Below, one piece after another: positions 51,882-60,320 of a stretch of DNA of 64,000 bases; positions within the stretch are counted from its first letter, which is position 1, and every line of letters starts with the position of its first letter. The stretch is from the NCBI GenBank assembly GCA_937905825.1, contig CALCXM010000095.1:1-64000 (forward strand). Direction: 5' to 3'. This stretch comes from an uncultured bacterium (GTDB lineage Bacteria; Planctomycetota; UBA1135; GCA-002686595). A program made the translations under genes and the position numbers. The notes under the pieces are model-generated. The model did not search any database. It was given only the letters and a program-made list of their open reading frames with translations, and had not been told where the DNA came from.

Positions 51882-53999
51882 ATGACCGAACTTCGGCCGC
51901 AATCCCTATCTGCGCTCGTGCGCCGCATGCTGCGGGAAGCCCGTGAACAGGCCGCGATCTTTGATCTGCCCTTAGCGAAGTGCTTCAGCGGGTGCGAGCA
52001 GGATTTGTCTGTTGCCTTTCACGGAGAGCGTGCGGGAACGCCACTCGGTCCGGCGGCAGGACCTCACTCCCAAATGGCGCAGAACCTAGTGCTCGCTTGG
52101 TTGTCCGGCAGTCGTGTCCTGGAGCTCAAGACGGTTCAGATTCTCGATCAGTTGGAGATCCCGCGGCCTTGCATCGACATGGCAACCGTCGGTTTCAACG
52201 TGGAATGGAGCCAGGAGCTGCGCTTGACTGAGTCTCTCACGGAGTACGTGAAGGGCTCCATGCTGATCGAGATCTTGCGCGCGTCCGGGCTCGTGTCCGA
52301 GGCTCTGGCCTTGGGGCGCCCGGGGGGGGACGTGATCTTTGACATGAGCGTTGGCTACGACTTGGCCGGCATCCAATCCGAAAGCGTTCAGCAGTTCATC
52401 TGTGGCATGCAGGACGCCAGTGAGGAAGTGCGCAGGCTACGGGCTGAGTTGCTGGCAGGCGGGATGCAAGACGTGCTCGCGCAGGATCCCTGGATCGCTG
52501 AGATCGATTTCACGACGCGCCTTTCGAACACCCTGACCCTCAGCACATTCCACGGTTGCCCCTCGACTGAAATCGAAGGCATCGCCCGCCATCTACTCGA
52601 ACGAAATGGTCTCGATGTGGTGGTGAAGCTCAACCCGACCTTGCTCGGAGCCAAGCGTGTGAACGAGTTGCTGAGAGAGACTCTGGGGTACGAGGACTTG
52701 ACGGTTCCCGATTCGGCGTTTGCGGACGACATGAAGTGGGACGAGATGCTGGGCATCATCGATCGTCTGGGTTCTTTCGCAGCGAAACTGGGCCGGGGCT
52801 TTGGCGTGAAATTCACCAACACCCAGATCGTGGAGAACAACCGTGAGTTCTTCCCGGAGTCGGAAAAGCAGATGTATCTATCCGGCGCGCCCTTGCACGT
52901 GCTCGCCATGAGTTTGGTGCACAAGTTTCGGCAGCACTTCGGCACGCGCTTCCCGATCTCCTTCTCCGCGGGCATCGATCGCGGTAACTTCGCGGAGTGC
53001 GTGGCCCTCGGACTTGTGCCGGTCACCGTTTGCACCGATCTGTTGCGCCCCGGAGGGTACTCCCGTTCCACCAAGTACTTCGAACCGTTGGTGAAGCGCA
53101 TGCAGGAGTCGTCATCTGGCACGATCGCAGACTACGTGATTCGCGCGTTCGGTCACGGCCGCAAAGCCTTGCAAAGAGCGCTGGACACTGCGGGGGACCC
53201 GTCGGGCAAGCGGCGACTGGCGTGCGAGTCCGCTTTGGCGTCCGGCGCAAGCCTGCTGGATGCGGCCGGCGAGAACCTGCACACGGCATGGACAGCCGAA
53301 GCCGCGCTCCTGAACACGCTGACTTACGTAGAAGGACTACCAATCGATCCGCGCTACTCCGCCGCGAAGAACAGTCGGCCGCCCAAGAAGATCGGCGCCC
53401 AGCTCGTGTTGTTCGATTGCACCACCTGCGACAAGTGCGTGCCGGTTTGTCCGAACAACGCGAACTTCGTTTTCGAGCTCCCACGCCTGGAGGTCCCGAT
53501 CGTCCAGTTGAGGCGAGTGGACAACGCTTGGCAGCGCGAAGAATCGGGCGCGCTCGTGATTGAAAAGGCCAAGCAGTACGCCAACTACGCCGATCTTTGC
53601 AATGAGTGTGGCAACTGCGACATCTTCTGCCCAGAAGACGGTGGTCCCTACGTGGTGAAGCCACGATTTTTTGGCAGCGTGGACGATTGGCGTGCTTATG
53701 CGGATCAGAACGGTTTTGTGATCACACGAGATCAAGAGGGCTCGACCACTTGGGGCCGCATCGACGGAAAGGAGTTTTCTCTGCGCGTCTCGGCGCAGGG
53801 CACACGCTTCTGCGGGCCGGGGTTTGAAGTGCTGCTCAATCCCGAGCAGCTCGACGATCCAACGGCCGTGCACTACGAAGCGCAAGCGGTCATCGACCTC
53901 ACCTACTACTACATCCTGACGTGGATGCGCGACGGCGTCTTCAACGGCCCAAGCGTGAACTACCTCAACACCAGCGAGAAGGCGTCAGCACTCTCCTGA
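51882..53999 (+). CDS. ygfK: YgfK-like Fe-S oxidoreductase, shortened
   Basis: 705 residues, clearly shorter than E. coli YgfK (about 1030). The N-terminal about 450 residues are the dihydroorotate-dehydrogenase-like TIM barrel of YgfK: GTPLGPAAGPHSQMAQN, SRVLELKTVQ, STFHGCPSTEIEGIARHL, FGVKFTNTQIVENN and FPISFSAGIDRGNFAECVALG. Two ferredoxin-type Cys clusters lie at about 513-523 (CTTCDKCVPVCP) and 573-583 (CNECGNCDIFCP). The GltD-like FAD/NAD domain that lies between these parts in YgfK is absent, so electrons must come from or go to another protein. YgfK occurs in selenium/molybdenum purine-degradation clusters, as here. It is 5 bases before the M20 hydrolase gene. Confidence 0.85.
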   Translation: MTELRPQSLSALVRRMLREAREQAAIFDLPLAKCFSGCEQDLSVAFHGERAGTPLGPAAGPHSQMAQNLVLAWLSGSRVLELKTVQILDQLEIPRPCIDMATVGFNVEWSQELRLTESLTEYVKGSMLIEILRASGLVSEALALGRPGGDVIFDMSVGYDLAGIQSESVQQFICGMQDASEEVRRLRAELLAGGMQDVLAQDPWIAEIDFTTRLSNTLTLSTFHGCPSTEIEGIARHLLERNGLDVVVKLNPTLLGAKRVNELLRETLGYEDLTVPDSAFADDMKWDEMLGIIDRLGSFAAKLGRGFGVKFTNTQIVENNREFFPESEKQMYLSGAPLHVLAMSLVHKFRQHFGTRFPISFSAGIDRGNFAECVALGLVPVTVCTDLLRPGGYSRSTKYFEPLVKRMQESSSGTIADYVIRAFGHGRKALQRALDTAGDPSGKRRLACESALASGASLLDAAGENLHTAWTAEAALLNTLTYVEGLPIDPRYSAAKNSRPPKKIGAQLVLFDCTTCDKCVPVCPNNANFVFELPRLEVPIVQLRRVDNAWQREESGALVIEKAKQYANYADLCNECGNCDIFCPEDGGPYVVKPRFFGSVDDWRAYADQNGFVITRDQEGSTTWGRIDGKEFSLRVSAQGTRFCGPGFEVLLNPEQLDDPTAVHYEAQAVIDLTYYYILTWMRDGVFNGPSVNYLNTSEKASALS

Positions 54000-54004
54000 A
54001 CAGC

Positions 54005-55246
54005 ATGACAGACCTCAACATCAACATCGAACGCCTCTGCGCAAGGCTCACTGCACTCGGTGAAGTCGGCGCCCTCGAAGGCGGAGGCAACTGCCGACTC
54101 GCCTTGACGGAGGAGGACCGGCAAGGCCGTGATCTCGTGGTGTCTTGGATGCACGCGCTTGGGCTTCAGGTGACGACGGACCAGATCGGTAATGTGATCG
54201 GTGTGCGACCCAACGCAAAAGGCGAGATTGAGCTTCCCGTGCTCATGGGCTCCCACATCGACACCGTCGCAACGGGCGGGCTCTACGACGGGAACCTTGG
54301 AGTGCTCGCGGGTCTCGAGGTGATCGAGGTTTTGAACGAACAACGGTTGCAGACCGAGCGTCCCGTGGCCGTGGCATTCTTTACCAATGAGGAAGGCGCT
54401 CGCTTCGCCCCCGACATGATGGGCAGTGGCGTCAGTCAGGGCTCCATGGATCTCGCGACGTGCTTGGCGGCCACGGGGATCGATGGCACGACCGTCGGAG
54501 AAGATCTGCAACGCATCGGGTATGCGGGCGACGCAGCTTGTGGGACATGGCGCGCTTCCGCGTACTTCGAATTGCACGTGGAGCAGGGCCCCGTGCTAGA
54601 ACGCGGCGAATTCCAAATTGGTGCTGTGACCGGTGTTCAAGGGATCTCCTGGACGGAGTGGACCTTCCGCGGACAATCCAACCACGCGGGCACGACGCCC
54701 ATGAACATGCGCTGTGACGCGGGCGTGGTGGCGTCCCAAGTGGTGTGTTTCGTACGGGCCTTGGCCAAGCAGATGGGCGGCTCCCAAGTGGCCACTGTCG
54801 GCGCCATGACCTTTGCGCCCAACTTGATCAACGTGGTGCCCAACAAGGTCACGATGACCGTGGACTTGCGCAACACGGACGAGACCCTTTTGCAGCAAGC
54901 GGAGCAGGCGACGGTGGAGTTTGTCCAAGGGGTAGCGGCGGCCGAGGGCGTCACAGTCGCCAGTCGGAGCCTAGCTCGCTTCGAGCCGGTGCGCTTCGAC
55001 CCGCAGATGGTGAAGCTGATCGAGTCGAGCGCACAGGCCATGGATCTCGGCGTTCACTGTCTACCCAGCGGGGCGGGTCACGACGCGCAGATGTTCGCGC
55101 CCAACTGCCCGACGGCTATGATCTTCGTGCCGAGTGTGAAAGGCATCAGCCACAACGTGAAGGAGTTCACCAGCGCGCAGGACATTGAAGCGGGCTCCAA
55201 CCTGCTGCTGAATGTGGTGCTGAAGACTGCGCAAGAGCCGGCCTGA
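54005..55246 (+). CDS. M20-family N-carbamoyl-amino-acid/allantoate amidohydrolase-like enzyme
   Basis: 413 residues from the ATG at 54005. Zinc-site motifs of the Zn-dependent hydantoinase/carbamoylase group are present: GSHIDTVATGGLYDGNLGV (His and bridging Asp), TNEEGARFAPDMMGS (catalytic Glu pair) and ELHVEQGPVLE (His ligand). Then comes the dimerisation lid with GQSNHAGTTPMNMR and the terminal GAGHDAQM with its His. The enzyme hydrolyses a carbamoyl or ureido group such as in N-carbamoyl-amino acids, allantoate or ureidoglycine derivatives; the exact substrate cannot be chosen. It is the second gene of the short plus-strand operon with ygfK. Confidence 0.9.
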   Translation: MTDLNINIERLCARLTALGEVGALEGGGNCRLALTEEDRQGRDLVVSWMHALGLQVTTDQIGNVIGVRPNAKGEIELPVLMGSHIDTVATGGLYDGNLGVLAGLEVIEVLNEQRLQTERPVAVAFFTNEEGARFAPDMMGSGVSQGSMDLATCLAATGIDGTTVGEDLQRIGYAGDAACGTWRASAYFELHVEQGPVLERGEFQIGAVTGVQGISWTEWTFRGQSNHAGTTPMNMRCDAGVVASQVVCFVRALAKQMGGSQVATVGAMTFAPNLINVVPNKVTMTVDLRNTDETLLQQAEQATVEFVQGVAAAEGVTVASRSLARFEPVRFDPQMVKLIESSAQAMDLGVHCLPSGAGHDAQMFAPNCPTAMIFVPSVKGISHNVKEFTSAQDIEAGSNLLLNVVLKTAQEPA

Positions 55247-55347
55247 GCTCGATTCGACGGGGCCCTGCCCGAGTGAGCGCGGATGGGCTCCTATGGGCAA
55301 GGGCGCTCCTGCGGGAACATCCGCAAACGCGGCTCGGAAGATCGAAC

Positions 55348-56304
55348 TCAGCCGTAAATCTCTGGCCGGGCGTCTCGCTCGAGATCCCAGCCTGAACTGC
55401 CCGCGCCCGACAGCTCTTCTAAGTTGAGATCGGCCATGACCAGCCCGGCGGAGCACTCGAGCGACGGGACCTTCCCATTCGGTCCGGCGAAGAAGCTCGC
55501 ACCGAAGAACTTTTGGTTCCATGGGGACTCTATGCCCTTGCGATTCGAACCTGCGATGAAGAGCTTGTGGCGCGCGGCGTCTACGACGAACTCCAAATCC
55601 CACATTAGCCGCGAGTGTTGACCGAAGGTAACGGCGGGGGAGAAGACGATTTGCGCGCCATTCTTCGCCAGCGTGCTGATCACCCCTTCAAAGTGACGGT
55701 CGTAACAGATCGAGATCCCGATGCAGCCCGCGCTGGTATGGAACACCGGGAAGTGATCGGAGTTGGAGCGGTTCGTCGCGGGGTCGTTGCCAAGGGCGGC
55801 CTGACCCGGACCATAGAACAGCGTCTCGGAGAATGTCCCTTGGTCATTCGTCCCGGACGGAATGTGGTTCTTGCGATACTTGCCGAGGATCAAGCCGTTC
55901 TCATCGATGAGCACGGCGCTGTTGAAACGCTCGCCAGTTGCAGCATCCAGCTCGTAAACAGGAGCGACGAGGATGACGCCATGTTGGCGCGCCGTTTGAC
56001 ACAGTTCCAAAACGGTCGGTCCTGTTGCGGCGTCTTCAGCCAAACCCCTCCACATCCGGGCGATCTCGTCGGAGATTTCCCCGAGGGCAAAGTAGGGCGC
56101 CGTGAACAATTCCCCGAGGCCGACGACCTGCGCCCCGGCTTTGGCTGCAGCGCCGATCAACTCGATTGTGTGCTGGACGTTGGCGCGTCGCACCTCTTCC
56201 AGCTTCGGAAGCAGTTGCGCGAGATCTGCAACGGTCGCTGGCATGTGGCGGTAGGCATTGCAGGTTTCGGTCATGGCGACGCGCACGGTCTTTGCTTGAC
56301 TCAT
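55348..56304 (-). CDS. Nitrilase-family N-carbamoyl (beta-ureidopropionase-like) amidase
   Basis: 318 residues from the ATG at 56304 (a TTG lies one codon upstream). The nitrilase triad is intact: Glu in VVGLGELFTAPYF, Lys in LGKYRKNHIPSG, Cys in CIGISICYDRHFEG. The KNHIP and CYDRHFPE-like stretches are those of beta-ureidopropionase and N-carbamoylputrescine amidase. It would cleave a carbamoyl group to ammonia, CO2 and an amine. It is the last gene of the minus-strand operon, 24 bases after the second PLP enzyme, and convergent with the M20 gene. Confidence 0.9.
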   Translation of the reverse strand: MSQAKTVRVAMTETCNAYRHMPATVADLAQLLPKLEEVRRANVQHTIELIGAAAKAGAQVVGLGELFTAPYFALGEISDEIARMWRGLAEDAATGPTVLELCQTARQHGVILVAPVYELDAATGERFNSAVLIDENGLILGKYRKNHIPSGTNDQGTFSETLFYGPGQAALGNDPATNRSNSDHFPVFHTSAGCIGISICYDRHFEGVISTLAKNGAQIVFSPAVTFGQHSRLMWDLEFVVDAARHKLFIAGSNRKGIESPWNQKFFGASFFAGPNGKVPSLECSAGLVMADLNLEELSGAGSSGWDLERDARPEIYG

Positions 56305-56327
56305 CAATGTTCCTCGAGGCGGAAGCC

Positions 56328-57722
56328 TCAGCGTTCGATTCCTGTGAAGAGCACGCCAATGGATGCGTCAACCGAAAGGTGCCCGGCCCGACGCGCGGCT
56401 CGCACTCCCGCCAAGCCAGCGGCCCCGGTTGCGGAGACGGGCCTGTCGTTGGCGGCGCTCGCCGCAGCCCGCGCCCAGCGCAAATCGTCCTCCGCCACCA
56501 CGACAGGCCAGCCGCCCGTTTCAATCATCGCGCGGCAGAGCACAAACCAATCGTAGGTCTCGTCGTCGAGGATGCCGTCAGCGATGCTGGAAAGTGGGCG
56601 ATCGACGGGACGCATGTAGCGGCTTCGATTGTGCTTGGCGTCCAAAAAAATGGTCTCCGCGATGTCCCCGTCGTAGTGCTCGTGCAGCCAACGGGCCAAG
56701 CGTTGGTCCTCCTGCAAGTGCACCTGAGTTCCACCGGGCAGCTTGTCTTTCAGATCGCTGGCAAGCTGGCGCCAGGCGCGCACGAGCGGTTGGCAGCCCC
56801 GGGTTTGCACGGCGTGGATCGCCGGAAGGCTCGCACCCTCCGCTTGCGTGCGCCGCAAGGCCTGGCAAGTGGAACTCCCCAGTGCGCCGCCCCCGACTTG
56901 CAAGAACAGGTGATCGAGTTGAACGTTCGCTTCGGTCAGTTGTTGAGCAAGCTCAAAGCCAAGGGTCATGCCTCCGTCGATCGTCAGCCCGTTTTCGGAG
57001 CCTTGGCAGGTGAACGGAACGGCACCGGCTTCCACCGCAGCTTGAAAGGCGTGAAAGCACGGATCGCCTGGAGGAGAATCGTCACCTCGCTCGCAGGGAA
57101 CGATCTCAGCGCCTAGTCGTTTCAACTCATCGACGACAACCGCTTCCGCCGAAGTGGGGATGAACACGCGCAAGATCCGACCTGTCGCGTGCGCAATGAC
57201 GGCCGCGGCCAGCGCTGCGTTCCCGCAGCTAGCGATGGCGAGGGGTTTCTGTCGGGTCCCAATGCTGACTCCCTTCGTCTTTCCTGATCTCTCGACCGAA
57301 TCGAAGTGTTGAGCGAGCCCGAGCAAGTGGCGAGCCTTATGAGAGCCGGCAACGTTTCCGGTCTCGTCCTTGAACCAGACGTTCAGGGACTCGCTGCGCT
57401 TGAGGGGCGTGAAGCGGAACAGGGGCGCGGACATCGTCTCCAACATCGAGTCCACATTCCGAAGGGCCTTGATGTAGTCCTCGTCCCGTAGCCCTTGCCC
57501 CATGGACCAGGCGTAGCTGTACATCGAGTGTCTGAACGCGATGAACGGATTGGGGTCGCTCTCGACCGTGGTCAAGGGCTTCTGCCCATGCCATTCGATG
57601 CTCACCAAGTGGTCCACCTCATCCCCGTGCTTGCGATTGGCGCAGCGGAAGGGGAGGGGCTCCTCGAACGGAACTTCCGTTCCGCAGCCCTGGCAAACGA
57701 GTCTCGGTTCGTGGCTAGCCAT
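56328..57722 (-). CDS. Fold-type II PLP enzyme, threonine-synthase-like, with zinc ribbon
   Basis: 464 residues from the ATG at 57722, which overlaps the stop of the upstream gene by eight bases (ATGGCTAG). The N-terminus has [21 protein letters not shown], a Cys ribbon seen in some threonine-synthase relatives. The PLP lysine is in [13 protein letters not shown], the Asn loop in [13 protein letters not shown], and the phosphate loop in [11 protein letters not shown]. Fold-type II enzymes of this group perform beta- or gamma-elimination or replacement. In purine clusters of other bacteria the corresponding PLP enzyme is YgeX (diaminopropionate ammonia-lyase), but this protein is longer and differs at the N-terminus, so its reaction is unknown. 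Confidence 0.85.
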   Translation of the reverse strand: MASHEPRLVCQGCGTEVPFEEPLPFRCANRKHGDEVDHLVSIEWHGQKPLTTVESDPNPFIAFRHSMYSYAWSMGQGLRDEDYIKALRNVDSMLETMSAPLFRFTPLKRSESLNVWFKDETGNVAGSHKARHLLGLAQHFDSVERSGKTKGVSIGTRQKPLAIASCGNAALAAAVIAHATGRILRVFIPTSAEAVVVDELKRLGAEIVPCERGDDSPPGDPCFHAFQAAVEAGAVPFTCQGSENGLTIDGGMTLGFELAQQLTEANVQLDHLFLQVGGGALGSSTCQALRRTQAEGASLPAIHAVQTRGCQPLVRAWRQLASDLKDKLPGGTQVHLQEDQRLARWLHEHYDGDIAETIFLDAKHNRSRYMRPVDRPLSSIADGILDDETYDWFVLCRAMIETGGWPVVVAEDDLRWARAAASAANDRPVSATGAAGLAGVRAARRAGHLSVDASIGVLFTGIER

Positions 57723-59217
57723 CAATGACGACGCCCGTGTTGCGATTGAACTGCTCGATCAGACCGTCCCAAATCGGCACGAGTTCGCGCAGCCCGCGCC
57801 AGAAGCTCTGATCCCGCCGGGCCTCGAAGTCCGCCAGGTCAACTCCCTGTTGTTCGACCCAGGTGTAGTAGCCCAAGTTGAAGATGCGCGCGCGGTCCAC
57901 GTCGCTCAAGACAAGGGTGTGGTCCGTGTTGGAGCTCGCCAGGCGTTCCTCGAAGACGCGTGCAGCGTCCTCGCTGTTGAAGCCCGTCTTGGGGAAGAAT
58001 TTCTCGCGGGCCTTCTCGAGCTCGGTGCCGTACATGGCCGCGCCGTCGGTCGCCACGGTCAAGATGGCGTCGTCGCTGCCCAGGTCCAACGCCTTGGCGG
58101 TCTTGATCGCGGCCAACACGTTGCAAATGCTCGAGAGACCGAAGTTGCCGAGGCAGTCCACAAGCTCCTGCGAAAGGCCCCGCTGCTCCACCAGATGCCG
58201 GCGGCCCACTTCGGTGTTGAAGAGCACGTTGAGGTTGTCCGTGGCCTTGTCGCTGATGGCGACCGCAACGTCCATGTTCATGGCGTTGAACACGTAGGGG
58301 ATGTGCTTGTCCCCGATGCCCTGAATGTTGTGTTCGCCGTAGGCGTTGTAGAGCATGGTCGCGCACTCTTCCGCTTCCACAGCGGTGATGCGCGTGCCGT
58401 ACTCGTCCTTCAGGTAGTCCCCGGCAGCGATGGTTCCGGCGCTTCCGGTGGCGGAGACGAAGGCCGCGAGTTTGAGCCCCGAGTGCTTGTCCTTGGCGTC
58501 TAAGTACACCTTCTGCATGGCCCGGCCCGTGACGTTGAAGTGCACCAAGTGGTTGCCGAACTCACAGAACTGGTTGAAGACCACGTTGGCGGGGTCCGCC
58601 GCGAGCTCCGCGCACTTGTCGTAGATCTCCTTGACGTTGCTTTCGGTGCCCACCGTTCGAATGATGTCCGCCGGATCCGTGGCCCACTTGTCGAGCCAAT
58701 CGAAACGCTCGGCACTCATGCCTTCCGGCAGGACGGCGACTCCGTGGCAATTGAGCACGCGCGAGATGGCGACGCCCCCGCGGCAGTAGTTGCCGGTGGA
58801 GGGCCATATGGCCTTGTTCTTTTCCATGTCAAACTGCCCGGTCACCAAGCGCGGAACGAGGCAACCGTAAGCCGCCAGCACCTTGTGGGCGTTGATCATC
58901 GGGAAGCGATTGCCGAAGGCCACCAAGATCGGCGCGTCCACGCCGGTCAGTTCCTTGGGCAGCACCACGTAGTTGGGCACATCCACCAAGGTCTTGCGAT
59001 CCGAATCGTTGTGCCAGTGCACGCGGAACAAGTTCAAGGGATCGGGGGCATCCGGTTCCACACCCGGCAGGGCCTTGCGCACGCCGGCAGGAATGGTGGA
59101 GGGCTCCATCAGCTGACCAAGGGTCGGCAGCAGGATGTTCTCCGCCTTGAAGCGAGCGATGGTGCGGTCGTAGGTGGCGCGATCGGTGATCTCGCGCTCG
59201 AGTCCGAGCTGGGTCAT
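57715..59217 (-). CDS. Fold-type II PLP enzyme, cysteine-synthase-like
   Basis: 500 residues from the ATG at 59217, overlapping the end of the amidohydrolase gene by four bases. The longer open frame upstream runs through that gene in another phase and is not real. The PLP Lys is most likely in [13 protein letters not shown] (equivalent of S-x-K-D/N), the Asn loop is [14 protein letters not shown], and [16 protein letters not shown] is the phosphate-binding Gly/Ser loop. The sequence resembles cysteine synthase/cystathionine-beta-synthase relatives of about 450-500 residues. It is distinct from the second PLP enzyme immediately downstream; the pair may act in sequence or as a complex. Substrate unknown. 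Confidence 0.85.
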   Translation of the reverse strand: MTQLGLEREITDRATYDRTIARFKAENILLPTLGQLMEPSTIPAGVRKALPGVEPDAPDPLNLFRVHWHNDSDRKTLVDVPNYVVLPKELTGVDAPILVAFGNRFPMINAHKVLAAYGCLVPRLVTGQFDMEKNKAIWPSTGNYCRGGVAISRVLNCHGVAVLPEGMSAERFDWLDKWATDPADIIRTVGTESNVKEIYDKCAELAADPANVVFNQFCEFGNHLVHFNVTGRAMQKVYLDAKDKHSGLKLAAFVSATGSAGTIAAGDYLKDEYGTRITAVEAEECATMLYNAYGEHNIQGIGDKHIPYVFNAMNMDVAVAISDKATDNLNVLFNTEVGRRHLVEQRGLSQELVDCLGNFGLSSICNVLAAIKTAKALDLGSDDAILTVATDGAAMYGTELEKAREKFFPKTGFNSEDAARVFEERLASSNTDHTLVLSDVDRARIFNLGYYTWVEQQGVDLADFEARRDQSFWRGLRELVPIWDGLIEQFNRNTGVVIDG

Positions 59218-60317
59218 AGGCTTTTTTTGTTCCTGGGGGCTTCGCGCATCTCTTCCATGCGTGCCCACAATCGATCGGCTGCGCGCTGGGCGTTGTCTTG
59301 AATTGTAGTGAGCTGATCGGCGGAAGGGCGCAGCGGCGTCGCGGGGCTTTTCGCCAAGGCTGGAAAAAGTTGGAGCCCGAGGGCGCCGCTTGTGATGAGG
59401 CGACGGGCTGCGCTGCTCAGCTCCCCAATAGCTCCCGCGGCTTCGGCCTGCGCCGCATCTTCCATGAGCACCGCGTGCTCTCCGAACATCAGCGAGGACC
59501 ATCCGTCCGTTCCCAGCGCGGCCTTAGCTGCCGCCGCTAGATGTCGAGGATAGCCCACGCCATTGCCCCTGTTCGATTTCGGGTTCTGAACGAACCACAC
59601 GCCGCGCTCGGAGGCGAGTTCGACCTCTTCCCGAGTGAGGTGCACGCCGTGAGCGAGGATGGCGTTTTCTTGCAAGGCCCCGAGCTTGTCGAGGCGGTCG
59701 ATGACGCCTTCGTAGCCCCGTTGTTGCGCGTCCTCCACGTCCAGTGGATCTTCGGCAACGTGAATGTGCAGGGGGGCGGAGAATTCTGCGGCGAGCTCTC
59801 CAGCCGCGCGGATGCTTTCGTCGGACAGGGTGAAGGAGGCGTGCAAGCCCACGGCGCCGCGCACGAATTCTGACTTGTCGCGCTCCAGGAATCGACGGTT
59901 CTCCGCCAATCCTCTCGCCGCTTCCTGCGCGCCGCCATTGCGCTCCGTGATGCCATAGCAAAGCAGGGCGTACATCCCCATGTGGGCGCAGGCATCGTGC
60001 AGCACGTCGAGGGAGCCTTCGATGAAGTTGGGAGACTCGTGGTGATCGATCAAGGCGGCCGTTTGTCCGTACTGCGCTTCCGCCACGTACAGCTCGGCGC
60101 TCGCCTGCAAGGTCGACTCGTCCAAAGCCCGGTCGAGCTGCCACCAAAGGCGCTCGAGGTTCTCTTTGAAGTTGGCTGGGTCAGTGGGCAGGCCGTTAGC
60201 CAAAAGCCCCCGGGTCATGAGCGGCACAAGCGCGCTGTAGATGTGCGTGTGCGCATTGACGTAGCCCACGCCGGTTCCGTCATCGGGGCTTTGGTACCCG
60301 CTAGGCGTTGGACACAT
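59214..60317 (-). CDS. ssnA: SsnA-like metal-dependent amidohydrolase, N-terminally short
   Basis: 367 residues, compared with about 440 for typical SsnA. The metal site is complete: [10 protein letters not shown] (HxH), [18 protein letters not shown] and AALGTDGWS (Asp). The product begins only about 20 residues before the HxH, so the beta-sandwich strands that normally precede the TIM barrel are missing. The C-terminal part is present but short. SsnA is always encoded beside YgfK and XdhD-type hydroxylases and is thought to open or deaminate a purine- or hydantoin-like ring. It starts 3 bases after the molybdenum hydroxylase stop and overlaps the PLP enzyme start by four bases. Confidence 0.85.
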   Translation of the reverse strand: MCPTPSGYQSPDDGTGVGYVNAHTHIYSALVPLMTRGLLANGLPTDPANFKENLERLWWQLDRALDESTLQASAELYVAEAQYGQTAALIDHHESPNFIEGSLDVLHDACAHMGMYALLCYGITERNGGAQEAARGLAENRRFLERDKSEFVRGAVGLHASFTLSDESIRAAGELAAEFSAPLHIHVAEDPLDVEDAQQRGYEGVIDRLDKLGALQENAILAHGVHLTREEVELASERGVWFVQNPKSNRGNGVGYPRHLAAAAKAALGTDGWSSLMFGEHAVLMEDAAQAEAAGAIGELSSAARRLITSGALGLQLFPALAKSPATPLRPSADQLTTIQDNAQRAADRLWARMEEMREAPRNKKSL

Positions 60318-60320
60318 GAA

